Positions 46,909 through 56,575 of a stretch of 64,000 bases of DNA are shown here, piece by piece. The notes below the pieces were generated by a model. That model was not told where the DNA came from. It ran no database searches and was given only the letters and a program-made list of their open reading frames with translations. Each line of letters starts with the position of its first letter. The first letter of the stretch is position 1. Both the position numbers and the translations under genes were made by a program. Source of the DNA: a virus; the IMG/VR virus record IMGVR_UViG_3300035703_000061, positions 1-64,000 of that record, one strand, 5' to 3'.

Positions 46909-47297
46909 TTAATGATTTAATTGGCCTTGCGTACGAACGAAGGGCTCGTTTTTCTGAAGGCGAAGGAAAAACTGATTGCTTTATGCTTGTTTGCGAAGCA
47001 AGGCGTCGCCTTGGTCTTCATGATTATGAAGAGGATTTTCGATGGGCATATGACCAATATGATTCCGGCAATTTACCAATGAAGAGAATTGTCCGATGGC
47101 TATTTAACAATGGCAAAAGGACAAAAGAAAGAGAAGATGGTAATGTGGCCATTATTCTGCCAAAGCCGGGAGGCGAGATGGCAGTTGGCGTGGCTTATGA
47201 TGGGGGAATACTTACAGTTTCCCGGGGAGGGCGATCATTCTGGTCGTCATCTTTTCCATCGCTGAAGCTGTTCAAAATGCTGCCTGATATTAAATAA
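46905..47297 (+). CDS. NlpC/P60-like tail tip protein lacking its catalytic His
   Basis: 130 residues in the position of lambda gpK. 'GEGKTDCFMLVCEARRRLG' matches the catalytic-Cys helix (C25) of NlpC/P60 peptidases. The second motif, normally with His, reads 'GEMAVGVAYDGGILTVSRGG', and the whole protein's only His (H39) is in the wrong place. It is therefore probably a structural, inactive version. TAATG overlap with the next gene. Confidence 0.65.
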   Translation: MINDLIGLAYERRARFSEGEGKTDCFMLVCEARRRLGLHDYEEDFRWAYDQYDSGNLPMKRIVRWLFNNGKRTKEREDGNVAIILPKPGGEMAVGVAYDGGILTVSRGGRSFWSSSFPSLKLFKMLPDIK

Positions 47298-50200
47298 TGA
47301 GACGCCTCCTTCCTTACGAACGCGCTCTAATTGATGCTCTTCAGATTTCCGAAGAAGAATACTGGCAGTTCTATCTGGCACGGTTAAATTACCGTGACAA
47401 TAAGGAAGGAACTATTCTTGACGTAAGAAATGGCATAGACCCTGGAACTGTTGCGCTTATTCTTACCATCGTTGGAACATTGGCGCAAGTTGGTGCAGCG
47501 TTGCTTGCTCCCAAGCCAGAGGCCCCTAGTGCAACGATGGGGCGACGCAGCCGCAATCTTTTCTTTGCGCCTCGCTATGGCTTCAATTCTTTTCAAGAAG
47601 TGGCGCGTTATGGAGACCCAGTTAATCTTGTCTATACAAACAATTCCGAAAATCCTGCTGGCGGCGTAAGGGTTAATACTTCGCTGGTATGGTCTGCCGT
47701 GCATAGTCTTGGCTCTCGCCAGTTCATGCAAATGCTTGCAGTGGTAGGCGCTGGTCCCATTGAAGAATTTGGCTATGGTCGCACGGCTTTTGGTCAAACG
47801 CCATTAAGGGACATTCCCGCTCAACGCTTCTGGCTTTATGCGCAGCCAGATGGCGGACGTCTCGCGTTCATTCACAATAGGTATCCAGAGCCTCTTAATG
47901 CAGACGATCCATCGCGTGAAGGCATCACTCCTACTGATGCAGTGTATAAAACCAACACATCTGGACTGCAAAGGCCAGAAGGCTTTAGCCAAGCATTCTC
48001 TCCTACCACTGCCACTTCATTGGGCGTATATGACGTTGTACCAATCAGAGTGCAAGTGGAGGATCGAAATGACAATGGTGAAGAAGAGCGCGACCAACTT
48101 GGCGTAAATTTAACTGGCAGAGGAAGCTTTTGGCCAGACACATGGCCTGCAGTAGGCGTTCGCCCTGCCCTGCCTGCTAACAGCGAGCTTACCATCATCT
48201 TTAGAGAAGACGATGGAAAGAGCGTTGGCGAAGACGTAGAAAGAGCTGCAGTTGATTTACGCAGTTCATACATTACTGTTTTTGATTCCTCTAGCCTGTA
48301 TAAGCTTGGCGCAGCCAAGCTGAAGATGATTTCTAGCAATATCAACAACGGAAGCGACGTAGAGGGGCGATTCACTTTTAAATGCGTAGAACCTGGCGTG
48401 CTATGCGAAGAAGATTACGGCACGCTTAATTATCAACAAAATGGCGAAGAACTTCGAGCGCGCAAGAAAGAATTAGAGGCGCTTATTGCGCAATTAAATT
48501 CAGAGTATGGCGTGGCGTTTGGAAATAAAATTAGTGGTGCTGCTGCCGCTCAAATTGATCAATACAGTACAAGGCTGGAGCAATTAGATGAAAACATCTT
48601 AAGAGCTTCTGCTATTAGAAAAGGCGACATATCTTCCAAGGATTTCAGGGATCTTTTGGATGAAACTGGAGCTTTTCAAGAAGCAAATAGAGACATAAAT
48701 ACATTAGAAGAAGAATTCAAAACATTAAGTGAGCACAAGGAAAATTTACAAGACATTATTAATAATATTCTTGAAATTCGACCTGCCGATAGAACTGACG
48801 CGCAGAAAGATAGATTGCGAACCGCAAAGGCCGAAAAAAGACAGGCAATTATTGATAGAAACGAAAAGCGCAAGCAAATTAATAATCTTGTTCGCAGGCT
48901 TATGCCTAAAGCAATCCTAGAGGGATTGTTTGTTGATGCACCGAACACAAATTTAAGAGACGAGCTTCGCGCCATGCGCAAGGAGCGTCGTCAAATTAGG
49001 CGCGCCATTGACGAACTTGTAAGAAATCAACGTGATACTGTAGCTGAAGGTGCCGCTCAACAAGATTGGCAGCGTCGATATGACGAAGCTGCTAGAGAAT
49101 TGCGAGAAACAGAAGCTGAATTAAAGAATCCAGATAACTGGAACGACTATTTCAACACTAAATGTATTGCCAAGATTGACGAGATCAGCTACGAGGCTAC
49201 TACTAAGTGTGATATTGTCAATTTTTGCTTTAAGAGCAAAATCTTTCAACGCATTCAAGGACGGCAAAGCGTATATGCCGAGACTGATATGCAGGGGCAT
49301 AAAGACAGTGATAATGGCGTGCGTAATCGTACGTCCATGTTTTGGATGCTTTACAAAAAGCCAACTGACACACGATACACAAGAGCAAAATTTGTATTAG
49401 CCATTCGTAATGGCAAGGAAGTGGACATCTACACTCACCTTCGCTTTATTGCTGCATCAAAAGAAAAATGGCAGTTTAAATTTGAGCCCATTGTTGATCT
49501 CCCTGCAGAGCTGCGCACTCATAATGATGCGCAGCAAATTAATATGCTTTATCTCCGCACGTTTGGCTATGGATTGAACGATGAACAAAATAGCGTGAGT
49601 CTTGATGGCGGGCATCAACTGGTTTTTCGCGGCAAAATTCGTCAAACGGTTCGCCTGCGACCTCGATTAAATCGCACGCCAAAATTTGTTGATGAATGGG
49701 GGCTATTCTCGTTGCGTTCTGACACGCAAATTTCTTTCTCCTTTGATAGTGGCCCTGAGAATTCTTTGGTGGCAGTCACTGAGCAGCAGCTCGAAAGCTT
49801 CTCGCCAAATCTTTACCAAGATCTTGTTTTGCTTGGTCTGAATATCTACAGCGGACAAGGCGTGCAGGATTTGCGCTCTCTTAGCGCATGGGTGACAAAA
49901 GGCAAAAAGGTTCGGAAGCTTTCGGATGGTGGAAGCTATTCATCTAGTCTTGTTTCATCAACAAGCTATGCTCCTGAGATTTTTCTCGATACCATTCTTG
50001 ACGAGAAAAATGGAATTGGCGCCTATGCCAATGTCAATGGCATAGACACTGCTCGTCTTGGACTGGCGCAGAAATTCTGTCGAGCAAATGGCTACTACAT
50101 GGACGGCGTAATTGCTGAGCCACAATCATGGCGAGAATTCTGGAGCACTGTTGCACCATTTTCTCTTCTTGAATTTGCGCGAATTGGCGGAAAAGAAACG

Positions 50201-50983
50201 CTAGTGCCAGCCGTGCCTTATGACACTTTTGGCAATGTCACAAGAAACATCTCCATTTCCGCATTGTTTAATCAAGGAAACATTCTTGAGGATAGTTACA
50301 AAGAAGAGTTCCTTGATTATGGCGACAATACGCAAGATTTGATTGCGACCATTGTCTATCGCAATACAGAAAACGATAATGTGTTCCCAGGTAATACAAG
50401 CTTGACCATAATGCTGGCTGATGCCTCAGAAAGTAATAGCGTTCGCCAGACGTTTAACTTGTCGGATTTTGTAACGAGAAGAGTGCAGGCATTGCATTAT
50501 GGAATGCTACTTTGTCAGCAGCGTAGACTTTCGAGACGAGCCGTGGAATTCAAAACATTTCCCACTGAAAGCCCTATTGAACCTGGTAGCTACGTCTATG
50601 TTCAAACTGATCAGAACCAATGGGACGATTTTCGCAGTGGCATTGTCGAAGCAAATGGCAAGCTCAACACTCCATTAGCAGAAGATCCAATTAACGGCTC
50701 TTACACAGCGCTTTTATACAGCGGCAGTCCCAATGAAGGAATTGTCAAACTTTCAGTGTCAGTGACAGATAGCCAATCAGCATCGCTTGCCCCTTACGAG
50801 GGATGGCTATTTGTTTTAGGCAATGCAGTGACAACAAAGCGTGTTTTCCGCGTGACAGAAGTGACAATGGAAGAAGAGGGTGAGATTACAGTGAGAGCCA
50901 TTGAGCATCCATGTGAAGAACAAGGAGGGCAAACGAAATCAAAAATTGTGCGTTTTGACCCGTCGCTTTATCGCATTGATTAG
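47297..50983 (+). CDS. Tail tip/host-specificity protein (J-like), 1228 aa
   Basis: Large tail protein in the position of lambda gpJ. A hydrophobic segment at about 50-75 ('GTVALILTIVGTLAQVGAAL') is typical of the tail-tip attachment protein I-J region. 'VNTSLVWSAVHSLGSRQFMQ' follows. A predicted coiled-coil insertion (about 370-610, Glu/Arg-rich) is followed by J-type beta domains ('YLRTFGYG', 'CEEQGGQTKSK' at the end). It should form the trimeric hub below the tail. The coiled coil inside a hub protein is unusual. Confidence 0.75.
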   Translation: MRRLLPYERALIDALQISEEEYWQFYLARLNYRDNKEGTILDVRNGIDPGTVALILTIVGTLAQVGAALLAPKPEAPSATMGRRSRNLFFAPRYGFNSFQEVARYGDPVNLVYTNNSENPAGGVRVNTSLVWSAVHSLGSRQFMQMLAVVGAGPIEEFGYGRTAFGQTPLRDIPAQRFWLYAQPDGGRLAFIHNRYPEPLNADDPSREGITPTDAVYKTNTSGLQRPEGFSQAFSPTTATSLGVYDVVPIRVQVEDRNDNGEEERDQLGVNLTGRGSFWPDTWPAVGVRPALPANSELTIIFREDDGKSVGEDVERAAVDLRSSYITVFDSSSLYKLGAAKLKMISSNINNGSDVEGRFTFKCVEPGVLCEEDYGTLNYQQNGEELRARKKELEALIAQLNSEYGVAFGNKISGAAAAQIDQYSTRLEQLDENILRASAIRKGDISSKDFRDLLDETGAFQEANRDINTLEEEFKTLSEHKENLQDIINNILEIRPADRTDAQKDRLRTAKAEKRQAIIDRNEKRKQINNLVRRLMPKAILEGLFVDAPNTNLRDELRAMRKERRQIRRAIDELVRNQRDTVAEGAAQQDWQRRYDEAARELRETEAELKNPDNWNDYFNTKCIAKIDEISYEATTKCDIVNFCFKSKIFQRIQGRQSVYAETDMQGHKDSDNGVRNRTSMFWMLYKKPTDTRYTRAKFVLAIRNGKEVDIYTHLRFIAASKEKWQFKFEPIVDLPAELRTHNDAQQINMLYLRTFGYGLNDEQNSVSLDGGHQLVFRGKIRQTVRLRPRLNRTPKFVDEWGLFSLRSDTQISFSFDSGPENSLVAVTEQQLESFSPNLYQDLVLLGLNIYSGQGVQDLRSLSAWVTKGKKVRKLSDGGSYSSSLVSSTSYAPEIFLDTILDEKNGIGAYANVNGIDTARLGLAQKFCRANGYYMDGVIAEPQSWREFWSTVAPFSLLEFARIGGKETLVPAVPYDTFGNVTRNISISALFNQGNILEDSYKEEFLDYGDNTQDLIATIVYRNTENDNVFPGNTSLTIMLADASESNSVRQTFNLSDFVTRRVQALHYGMLLCQQRRLSRRAVEFKTFPTESPIEPGSYVYVQTDQNQWDDFRSGIVEANGKLNTPLAEDPINGSYTALLYSGSPNEGIVKLSVSVTDSQSASLAPYEGWLFVLGNAVTTKRVFRVTEVTMEEEGEITVRAIEHPCEEQGGQTKSKIVRFDPSLYRID

Positions 50984-51026
50984 TCACTTCCAAAAGTGCT
51001 AAGATTAAAACAAAAGCTTTAAGACA

Positions 51027-51446
51027 ATGCCTTTCTACACTGGCCGTACTGGCAAGCTGCGTCTTGGTGGCAGCGAAGTATCAAAGGTGCGTAACTGGAC
51101 ATTGGATACTTCTGTGAACATGCTGGATACCACAGCATTGGGAGATACTGCCAATACATTCACTCCTGGTTTATTTAGCGCCACTGGTAGCGCCACTTTG
51201 TCTTATTACAACGGCGACACAACTGACGTGACCAATCTTCTTGAGAAGATTGCAAAAACTGGTGCAATCACTGATAGTGATGAAGTGACTCTCACATTTG
51301 AAGTGGGGACAAACCAGCTCTTTACGGCCGATGCTTTTATCAATAGTGCAAGCATCACATCGTCCACTGATGAATTGACCAATGTTTCCTTCAACTTTAC
51401 CATCAACGGTCCTTTGACTACTGTCACTCTCACTGGCGCCACTTGA
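51027..51446 (+). CDS. Tail tube-fold protein, 139 aa
   Basis: 'FYTGRTGKLRLGGSEVSKVR', 'TTALGDTANTFTPG' and 'VSFNFTINGPLTTVTLTGA' match the tail-tube/Hcp-like fold of many siphophages. It is placed after the J-like gene rather than before the chaperones. It could be the true major tail protein or an extra tube-fold tip protein. Confidence 0.65.
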   Translation: MPFYTGRTGKLRLGGSEVSKVRNWTLDTSVNMLDTTALGDTANTFTPGLFSATGSATLSYYNGDTTDVTNLLEKIAKTGAITDSDEVTLTFEVGTNQLFTADAFINSASITSSTDELTNVSFNFTINGPLTTVTLTGAT

Positions 51447-51471
51447 TAGGACGCAATTATTGTTCGTACAA

Positions 51472-51477
51472 TAGAAT
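51472..51477 (+). promoter_or_regulatory. TAGAAT box
   Basis: Another TAGAAT, 19 bases before the 51496 ATG; part of the recurrent motif listed at 24049. Confidence 0.3.
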
Positions 51478-51495
51478 AATCAATGCTGAGGCGAA

Positions 51496-52506
51496 ATGAC
51501 ATTCTTTGTTGGCCATACAGGCGCGATTAAGCTTCAGCGTGGCGGAGAAAATACTTTCACTGCCGTTATTTCGCCGGATGATATTAACACTACGTTAAAT
51601 CGCTTCAGTTTTGATGATAGTGATAGGAACATAATTACTGGGGACTTCCTTGAGATTAGCACGGAGGACCCCAGGGGGCTTTTGTTTATTCCAGCTCTTT
51701 TCTGGAGCACTCCAGCTCCAGGCGTTGATGGCTACAGCGAAGCGGTGTGGACCAATAATGCTTCCGCTGGTCTTGCCGGATGGCAAGATGATGAAATGAG
51801 CGTTTCCGCTTCATTGCCACCTGAAGGGTATGACGAATATCGAATGAGCCCTTATCAAGTGCAGGACAATGCACGGGCATATGCTCATATTAACCAATTA
51901 GGCGGCATTCGCCTTTTTGGCAGTTTTGACGACGCCATTAATAATGAAAGGGCAAACGAATATGCGTTAGCTGAATTTTACGGCGAACCACTTGTTGTTA
52001 CCATTAATATTCGCGACACAAAATATAACACGCTTGGCTCTGTCACATCGTTTGAAGTGAATACTGATAGAGCTGCGATGGAGACAACAAGCTTGTCTGA
52101 CGCATTTAAGCAGCAGTATTCAGCAGGCTTGCTCAGTGGCAATGGAAGCATCGAATGCCTATTTAATTACGACACCGTCCCTGGACAGGATACGCCATTG
52201 TTCCTGTTGCAAGTTATTAATAGGATAAATATTGGCAGTGCATTTAAGGCATTACTTTCACTGTCATCAGTGGAGCGATCACCTGCGTTCCGCGAAGAAG
52301 TGTTTTATGAAATAGAAGCAGTTGTCACAAGAGCCGGCGTTACTGTAACGTCCGATGCCTTAGTGGCTTGCTCCATTGATTTTGTTACCACTGGAGAGTT
52401 TAAGCTTCGCATTGGAGTGCCAACAGAGTACATTTTGAAGGAAGATGATGATGCCATCTATCTTGAGCAAAGTCTTGATTACCTACTGCAGGAAGTGACT
52501 GATTGA
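51496..52506 (+). CDS. Tube-fold tail protein, long form, 336 aa
   Basis: Starts 'MTFFVGHTGAIKLQRGGEN', very similar to the beginning of the previous protein ('MPFYTGRTGKLRLGGSE'), and contains 'TSFEVNTDRAAMETTSLSD' like its 'WTLDTSVNMLDTTALGD'. The two are therefore paralogues; this one has an extra ~190 residues inserted after the first strand region. Probably a tail decoration or tip ring. Confidence 0.6.
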   Translation: MTFFVGHTGAIKLQRGGENTFTAVISPDDINTTLNRFSFDDSDRNIITGDFLEISTEDPRGLLFIPALFWSTPAPGVDGYSEAVWTNNASAGLAGWQDDEMSVSASLPPEGYDEYRMSPYQVQDNARAYAHINQLGGIRLFGSFDDAINNERANEYALAEFYGEPLVVTINIRDTKYNTLGSVTSFEVNTDRAAMETTSLSDAFKQQYSAGLLSGNGSIECLFNYDTVPGQDTPLFLLQVINRINIGSAFKALLSLSSVERSPAFREEVFYEIEAVVTRAGVTVTSDALVACSIDFVTTGEFKLRIGVPTEYILKEDDDAIYLEQSLDYLLQEVTD

Positions 52507-52582
52507 TCAAAGGGATGGGAGCGGTTCATAATAGCTATTATCGTTTAAGACTAGACTGTATTTAGCATTGCCTTTTTGAGAG

Positions 52583-55500
52583 ATGGCCGATCAAAGAATT
52601 ACGGAACTCGTCGAACTTCCTCAGGGAGGCGTAGCTTCTAACGACGCACTGCCTATTTCAGACGTTAGCGCCAGTCAAACTAAAAAGGTGCAAGTAAAGA
52701 GCCTGATTCAAGCAGGCTTTAACATTGCAGATGCTTCGACGCTTGATATTTCAAAGATTAACCAAGCCAGCGTTGCAAAACTCACTGGCGCATCTATTGC
52801 TACAAATACGCTCACTTATGACAAGATTCAACAAGTAGGGGCTAATAAGCTTCTTGGTCGAAGCGCGTCTACTGGCAATGTAGAAGAAATTGATTGCACT
52901 GTCTATATTCGCACGCTTCTTGATGACGCCAATGCCGCTGCTGCTCGTTCCACATTGGAACTTGGCATAGTTGCCACTGGTAATACTATTAATACCAGTC
53001 TTCTTGAAGACTTAAGCGTTACCACTGGCAAAATCAACAACTTAGCCGTTACGGCGGCAAAACTTGCCAGCGATGCAGTAGAGACTACAAAAATTCTTGA
53101 TGGAGCTGTCACTTCCGCAAAAATTCAAACCAGCGGAATCACGGGCAGTAATGTAAGCGCTGGCGCCATTGACACGGTTCATCTGGCTACTAGCGGCGTC
53201 ACGCTTATCAAGATGGCTGCCAATTCAGTTGGCACCATTCAATTAGTCGACAGCGGAATCACCCAGGCAAAGCTTGCTGCTGATGCAGTGGCAACTATTA
53301 ATCTTGTTGCCAGTGGTATTACGCAGCCCAAGCTTGCTGCGAATGCAGTTGCAACGATTAATCTTGTAGACAGCGGAGTTACCACTGCAAAGCTTGCATC
53401 TGGCGCTGTCACTATTTCAAAGCTTGGCCTTGCTTCTGGAGAGCTTTCCGGAACTGTCATCACTGCTAGTTCCATTCCTTCTGGAAGTTATGCAAGTGGT
53501 TCTGTCCTTACTGCATCTGTTGCAGACAATGCCGTCACTTTTTCCAAGATTCAGCAAGTGGCAAGTGGCGTGCTCCTTGGTCGTGCCTCTGCTGGTAGCG
53601 GCAATGTAGAAAGCATTACGCTCACAGAGGCAGGCAGGGCGCTTCTCGATGATGCCGACGCCACGGCACAGCGTGCCACGCTTGGTTTGGGCACCATGGC
53701 AGTGCAGGCAGCTTCTGGCGTGGCAATCACTGGCGGCACGGCGGTGCTCAGTAGTGGCACCATCACTTACGCCACGATCAATGGTGGCGTCATTAGTGGC
53801 ATCACTGATCTTGCCATTGCAGACGGTGGTACGGGAGCTTCCACTGCATCTGGAGCACGCACCAATCTTGGCTTGGCGATTGGCACTGATGTGCAGGCTT
53901 ATGATCCTGCTCTTGCTTCCATTGCAGGGCTGACCACTGCATCTGGTCAGTTCATTTATACCACTGCTTCTGACACGTACGCCATTGCCACGATCACTGC
54001 TGCTGGTCGCGCCATTCTTGATGATGCAGATGCGAGTGCGCAGCGTACCACGCTTGGCCTTGGCTCATTGGCCGTACAAAATACAGTGGCGAGCGGCAAT
54101 TACGATACCGGATCTATTGCCACAGCAGACATTGCGAACGGCGCAGTTACTACGGCAAAGCTTGCTGATAGTGGCGTTACCACCATCAAAATTGTCGATG
54201 CCAATATCACGGCAGACAAACTTGCTAGTAATGCCGTAACCACTGCAAAAATTATTGACAGTGGAGTTACTACTGCGAAGATTGCTGATGCAGCAGTTTC
54301 TTATAGCAAAATTCAAGCTACAAGCGTTAGTGATGTCATTCTTGGTCGCTCGTCTGCTAGCGGAGGTACTGTAGAAGAAATTGCTTGCACGTCTGCTGCT
54401 CGTTCCATTCTTGATGATGCCACTATTTCAGACATTCGTGCAACACTTGGCCTTGGCACATTAGCTATACAGAATGGTAGTTTTTCTGGCACGTCCACTG
54501 GAACAAATACTGGCGACCAGACCATCACGCTTTCTGGCGATGTCACCGGCACTGGCACTGGCGGCTTTGCCGTGACCATTGCCAATTCTGCTGTTACCAC
54601 TGCAAAAATTAACGACTCTGCTATCACTTCTGCAAAAATTGTAGACAGTGGTGTTACGTCTGCAAAGCTTGCTGATAATTCTGCTGCCATTGTTGCCGGT
54701 TCGACGCCGACAGGGGATGGCGATTTTATTGGCCAGCAATGGCTCAATACAAATACAGGCGTTGAATACACTTGGACTGGAAGCACTTGGCAGCGTCAAA
54801 GTGGACTTGCTACTACCGTTATTTCTGGCGACACTGTTTATACTTTCACCACTTCATATCCCGATCCATTTAGCGCATCCATTGTTCCTGCCTTAAACAC
54901 GCAAGTTGCTACGCGCTTCTTTGCTGGTCCAGCAAGTGGTAATGCAGATGCTGCTCCTACATTTCGCGCTATCACTGCCAGTGATCTTCCCAAGGCAACC
55001 ACTGCCGCCCTGGGCGTTGCTCAAGCTGGTACGGGCCTTGTCACTGTTAGTGGCATTTTCAATCACGCCAATAGCGTTGCATCTGGCACTTATTACAAAG
55101 TGACAGTCGATGCGGAGGGACACGTAAGCGCAGGAGAAGTAAGCCTTGTTGCGGACGATATTCCTGCTCTTCCTGCATCGAAAATTACCACTGGTACGTT
55201 CGGAAGTGGCTTCATTGCAGATGATTCGATTCTTGCTTCTAAGCTCGCAAACTATTCCGTAAGTCAATTTGGCGAAGCTCCACCAGTTGCTGATTTCATT
55301 GGACAATTCTTCTTCAATCCATTGGAGAAAGACCTCTATCTGTGGGATGGTAACGTTTGGAACCCTGTTGGCATTTCGGTGGGGGAGATTATTTTTGGCG
55401 GCACATACAATGCAAGCGGGAATGTTATTGCTAGCACTAGCAGTGATGGCGCAGCGGTTGGCTTAACCGTTGGTCAACCACTTCCTGCTCCTTCGTCTAC

Positions 55501-56503
55501 GTTCAATCGTTATTACGTGGTTGTAGCCAGTGGAGGCACTGGCACATCGCCGGCTCCCACCACTGTTCTACAGCCCCCTGATATTCTGCTTTGCAATGGC
55601 ACTGCCTGGACAGAGGTGGATGTTAGCTCCACTTATCTTTCTCAAAGTGCCGCACAGGTTTCATTTTCACCTGCAGCTAGCGTTTCCGCTGGCAATGTAC
55701 AAGCTGCCATTGAAGAGGTAAGCAATGAATGCAGAAATGTTAATAATGTAGCCAGCGGTATTCTTGCTATTGGTTATGGCGGTACCGGCTTTAATTCATA
55801 CACAAAGGGTGATCTTCTCGTTGGTAGTGGCACCACTCTTATTAAGCAAGCAGTGGGTACTAATGGTCAAGTATTGACGGCTAATTCTGCATTTGGTGGC
55901 GGTATTCACTGGACGACACCTGCAAGTGGCACAGTCCTTTCAGTGAGTGTTAATGCTCCACTCACTGTTGTTAGCGGATCGACTACGCCGGTTATTTCCA
56001 TTCCTGATGCCACGACAAGCGTGCGTGGCACTGTTCAGCTCACTGATTCCACCAGTACTACTAGCTCTACGCTTGCTGCCACTGCCACTGCAGTAAAAAG
56101 CGCTTACGACTTAGCCAATGCTGCATTGCCACGAGCTGGCGGCACAATCACTGGTGAAGTGGTAATTGGCAGCGTTGGCACATTGCTATTTGAAGGTTCC
56201 ACTGATAATGCTTTTGAAATTCAGCTTACTGCCGCTGATGCCACTTCAGACAAAATTGTTACTTTACCAGACACCACTGGCACAATTATCACTACTGGCG
56301 ACACTGGCACTGTTACCAATACGATGCTTGCTGGTAGTATCGCTGACACCAAGCTTTCTACAATTTCCACTGCCGGCAAGGTTAGCAATAGCGCCACCAC
56401 TGCTACTAGCGCCAACACCGCTAGTGCAATTGTCGCTCGCGACGCAAGTGGTAATTTCTCCGCCGGCTCTATTGATGCCACCATTGATGAAGGCACTTTC
56501 TAA
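52583..56503 (+). CDS. Tail fibre with repetitive beta-helix stem, 1306 aa
   Basis: Starts with an attachment domain ('MADQRITELVELPQGGVASN', 'LPISDVSASQTKKVQVKSL'). The stem is built of short repeats of the form 'SGITxxKLAxxAVATINLV' (clearest at 53249-53428) and four 'LDDADATAQRATLGLG' blocks. A region with 'TPTGDGDFIGQQWLNTNTGV' is a collar-like motif. The C-terminus is Ser/Thr/Val/Ala-rich beta. Fibres of this kind recognise host surface polysaccharide, and the repeats are typical of cyanophages. Its 3' end is followed by a long hairpin. Confidence 0.85.
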   Translation: MADQRITELVELPQGGVASNDALPISDVSASQTKKVQVKSLIQAGFNIADASTLDISKINQASVAKLTGASIATNTLTYDKIQQVGANKLLGRSASTGNVEEIDCTVYIRTLLDDANAAAARSTLELGIVATGNTINTSLLEDLSVTTGKINNLAVTAAKLASDAVETTKILDGAVTSAKIQTSGITGSNVSAGAIDTVHLATSGVTLIKMAANSVGTIQLVDSGITQAKLAADAVATINLVASGITQPKLAANAVATINLVDSGVTTAKLASGAVTISKLGLASGELSGTVITASSIPSGSYASGSVLTASVADNAVTFSKIQQVASGVLLGRASAGSGNVESITLTEAGRALLDDADATAQRATLGLGTMAVQAASGVAITGGTAVLSSGTITYATINGGVISGITDLAIADGGTGASTASGARTNLGLAIGTDVQAYDPALASIAGLTTASGQFIYTTASDTYAIATITAAGRAILDDADASAQRTTLGLGSLAVQNTVASGNYDTGSIATADIANGAVTTAKLADSGVTTIKIVDANITADKLASNAVTTAKIIDSGVTTAKIADAAVSYSKIQATSVSDVILGRSSASGGTVEEIACTSAARSILDDATISDIRATLGLGTLAIQNGSFSGTSTGTNTGDQTITLSGDVTGTGTGGFAVTIANSAVTTAKINDSAITSAKIVDSGVTSAKLADNSAAIVAGSTPTGDGDFIGQQWLNTNTGVEYTWTGSTWQRQSGLATTVISGDTVYTFTTSYPDPFSASIVPALNTQVATRFFAGPASGNADAAPTFRAITASDLPKATTAALGVAQAGTGLVTVSGIFNHANSVASGTYYKVTVDAEGHVSAGEVSLVADDIPALPASKITTGTFGSGFIADDSILASKLANYSVSQFGEAPPVADFIGQFFFNPLEKDLYLWDGNVWNPVGISVGEIIFGGTYNASGNVIASTSSDGAAVGLTVGQPLPAPSSTFNRYYVVVASGGTGTSPAPTTVLQPPDILLCNGTAWTEVDVSSTYLSQSAAQVSFSPAASVSAGNVQAAIEEVSNECRNVNNVASGILAIGYGGTGFNSYTKGDLLVGSGTTLIKQAVGTNGQVLTANSAFGGGIHWTTPASGTVLSVSVNAPLTVVSGSTTPVISIPDATTSVRGTVQLTDSTSTTSSTLAATATAVKSAYDLANAALPRAGGTITGEVVIGSVGTLLFEGSTDNAFEIQLTAADATSDKIVTLPDTTGTIITTGDTGTVTNTMLAGSIADTKLSTISTAGKVSNSATTATSANTASAIVARDASGNFSAGSIDATIDEGTF
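53249..53428 (+). repeat. Three tandem 60-bp repeats in fibre stem
   Basis: Three units of 20 codons, 53249-53308, 53309-53368 and 53369-53428, reading (D/A)SG(I/V)TxxKLAxxAV followed by ATINLV in the first two. DNA identity between the first two is high, so the region is prone to slippage that changes stem length. Confidence 0.7.
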
Positions 56504-56515
56504 TCATTAAAAAGA

Positions 56516-56571
56516 AAAGCCTTTTAGAATTGCGAAAGACTAATTAGTCTTCTGCAATTCCGAAAGGCTTT
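56516..56571 (+). promoter_or_regulatory. 56-base stacked hairpin before a fibre gene
   Basis: Three stacked stems: AAAGCCTTT/AAAGGCTTT, GAATTGC/GCAATTC and the palindrome AAGACTAATTAGTCTT, with only 2-base interruptions. It ends four bases before the ATG at 56576 and so covers the ribosome site. There is no U-run. A translation switch, processing site or stalled-polymerase site are all possible. Confidence 0.65.
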
Positions 56572-56575
56572 AATT

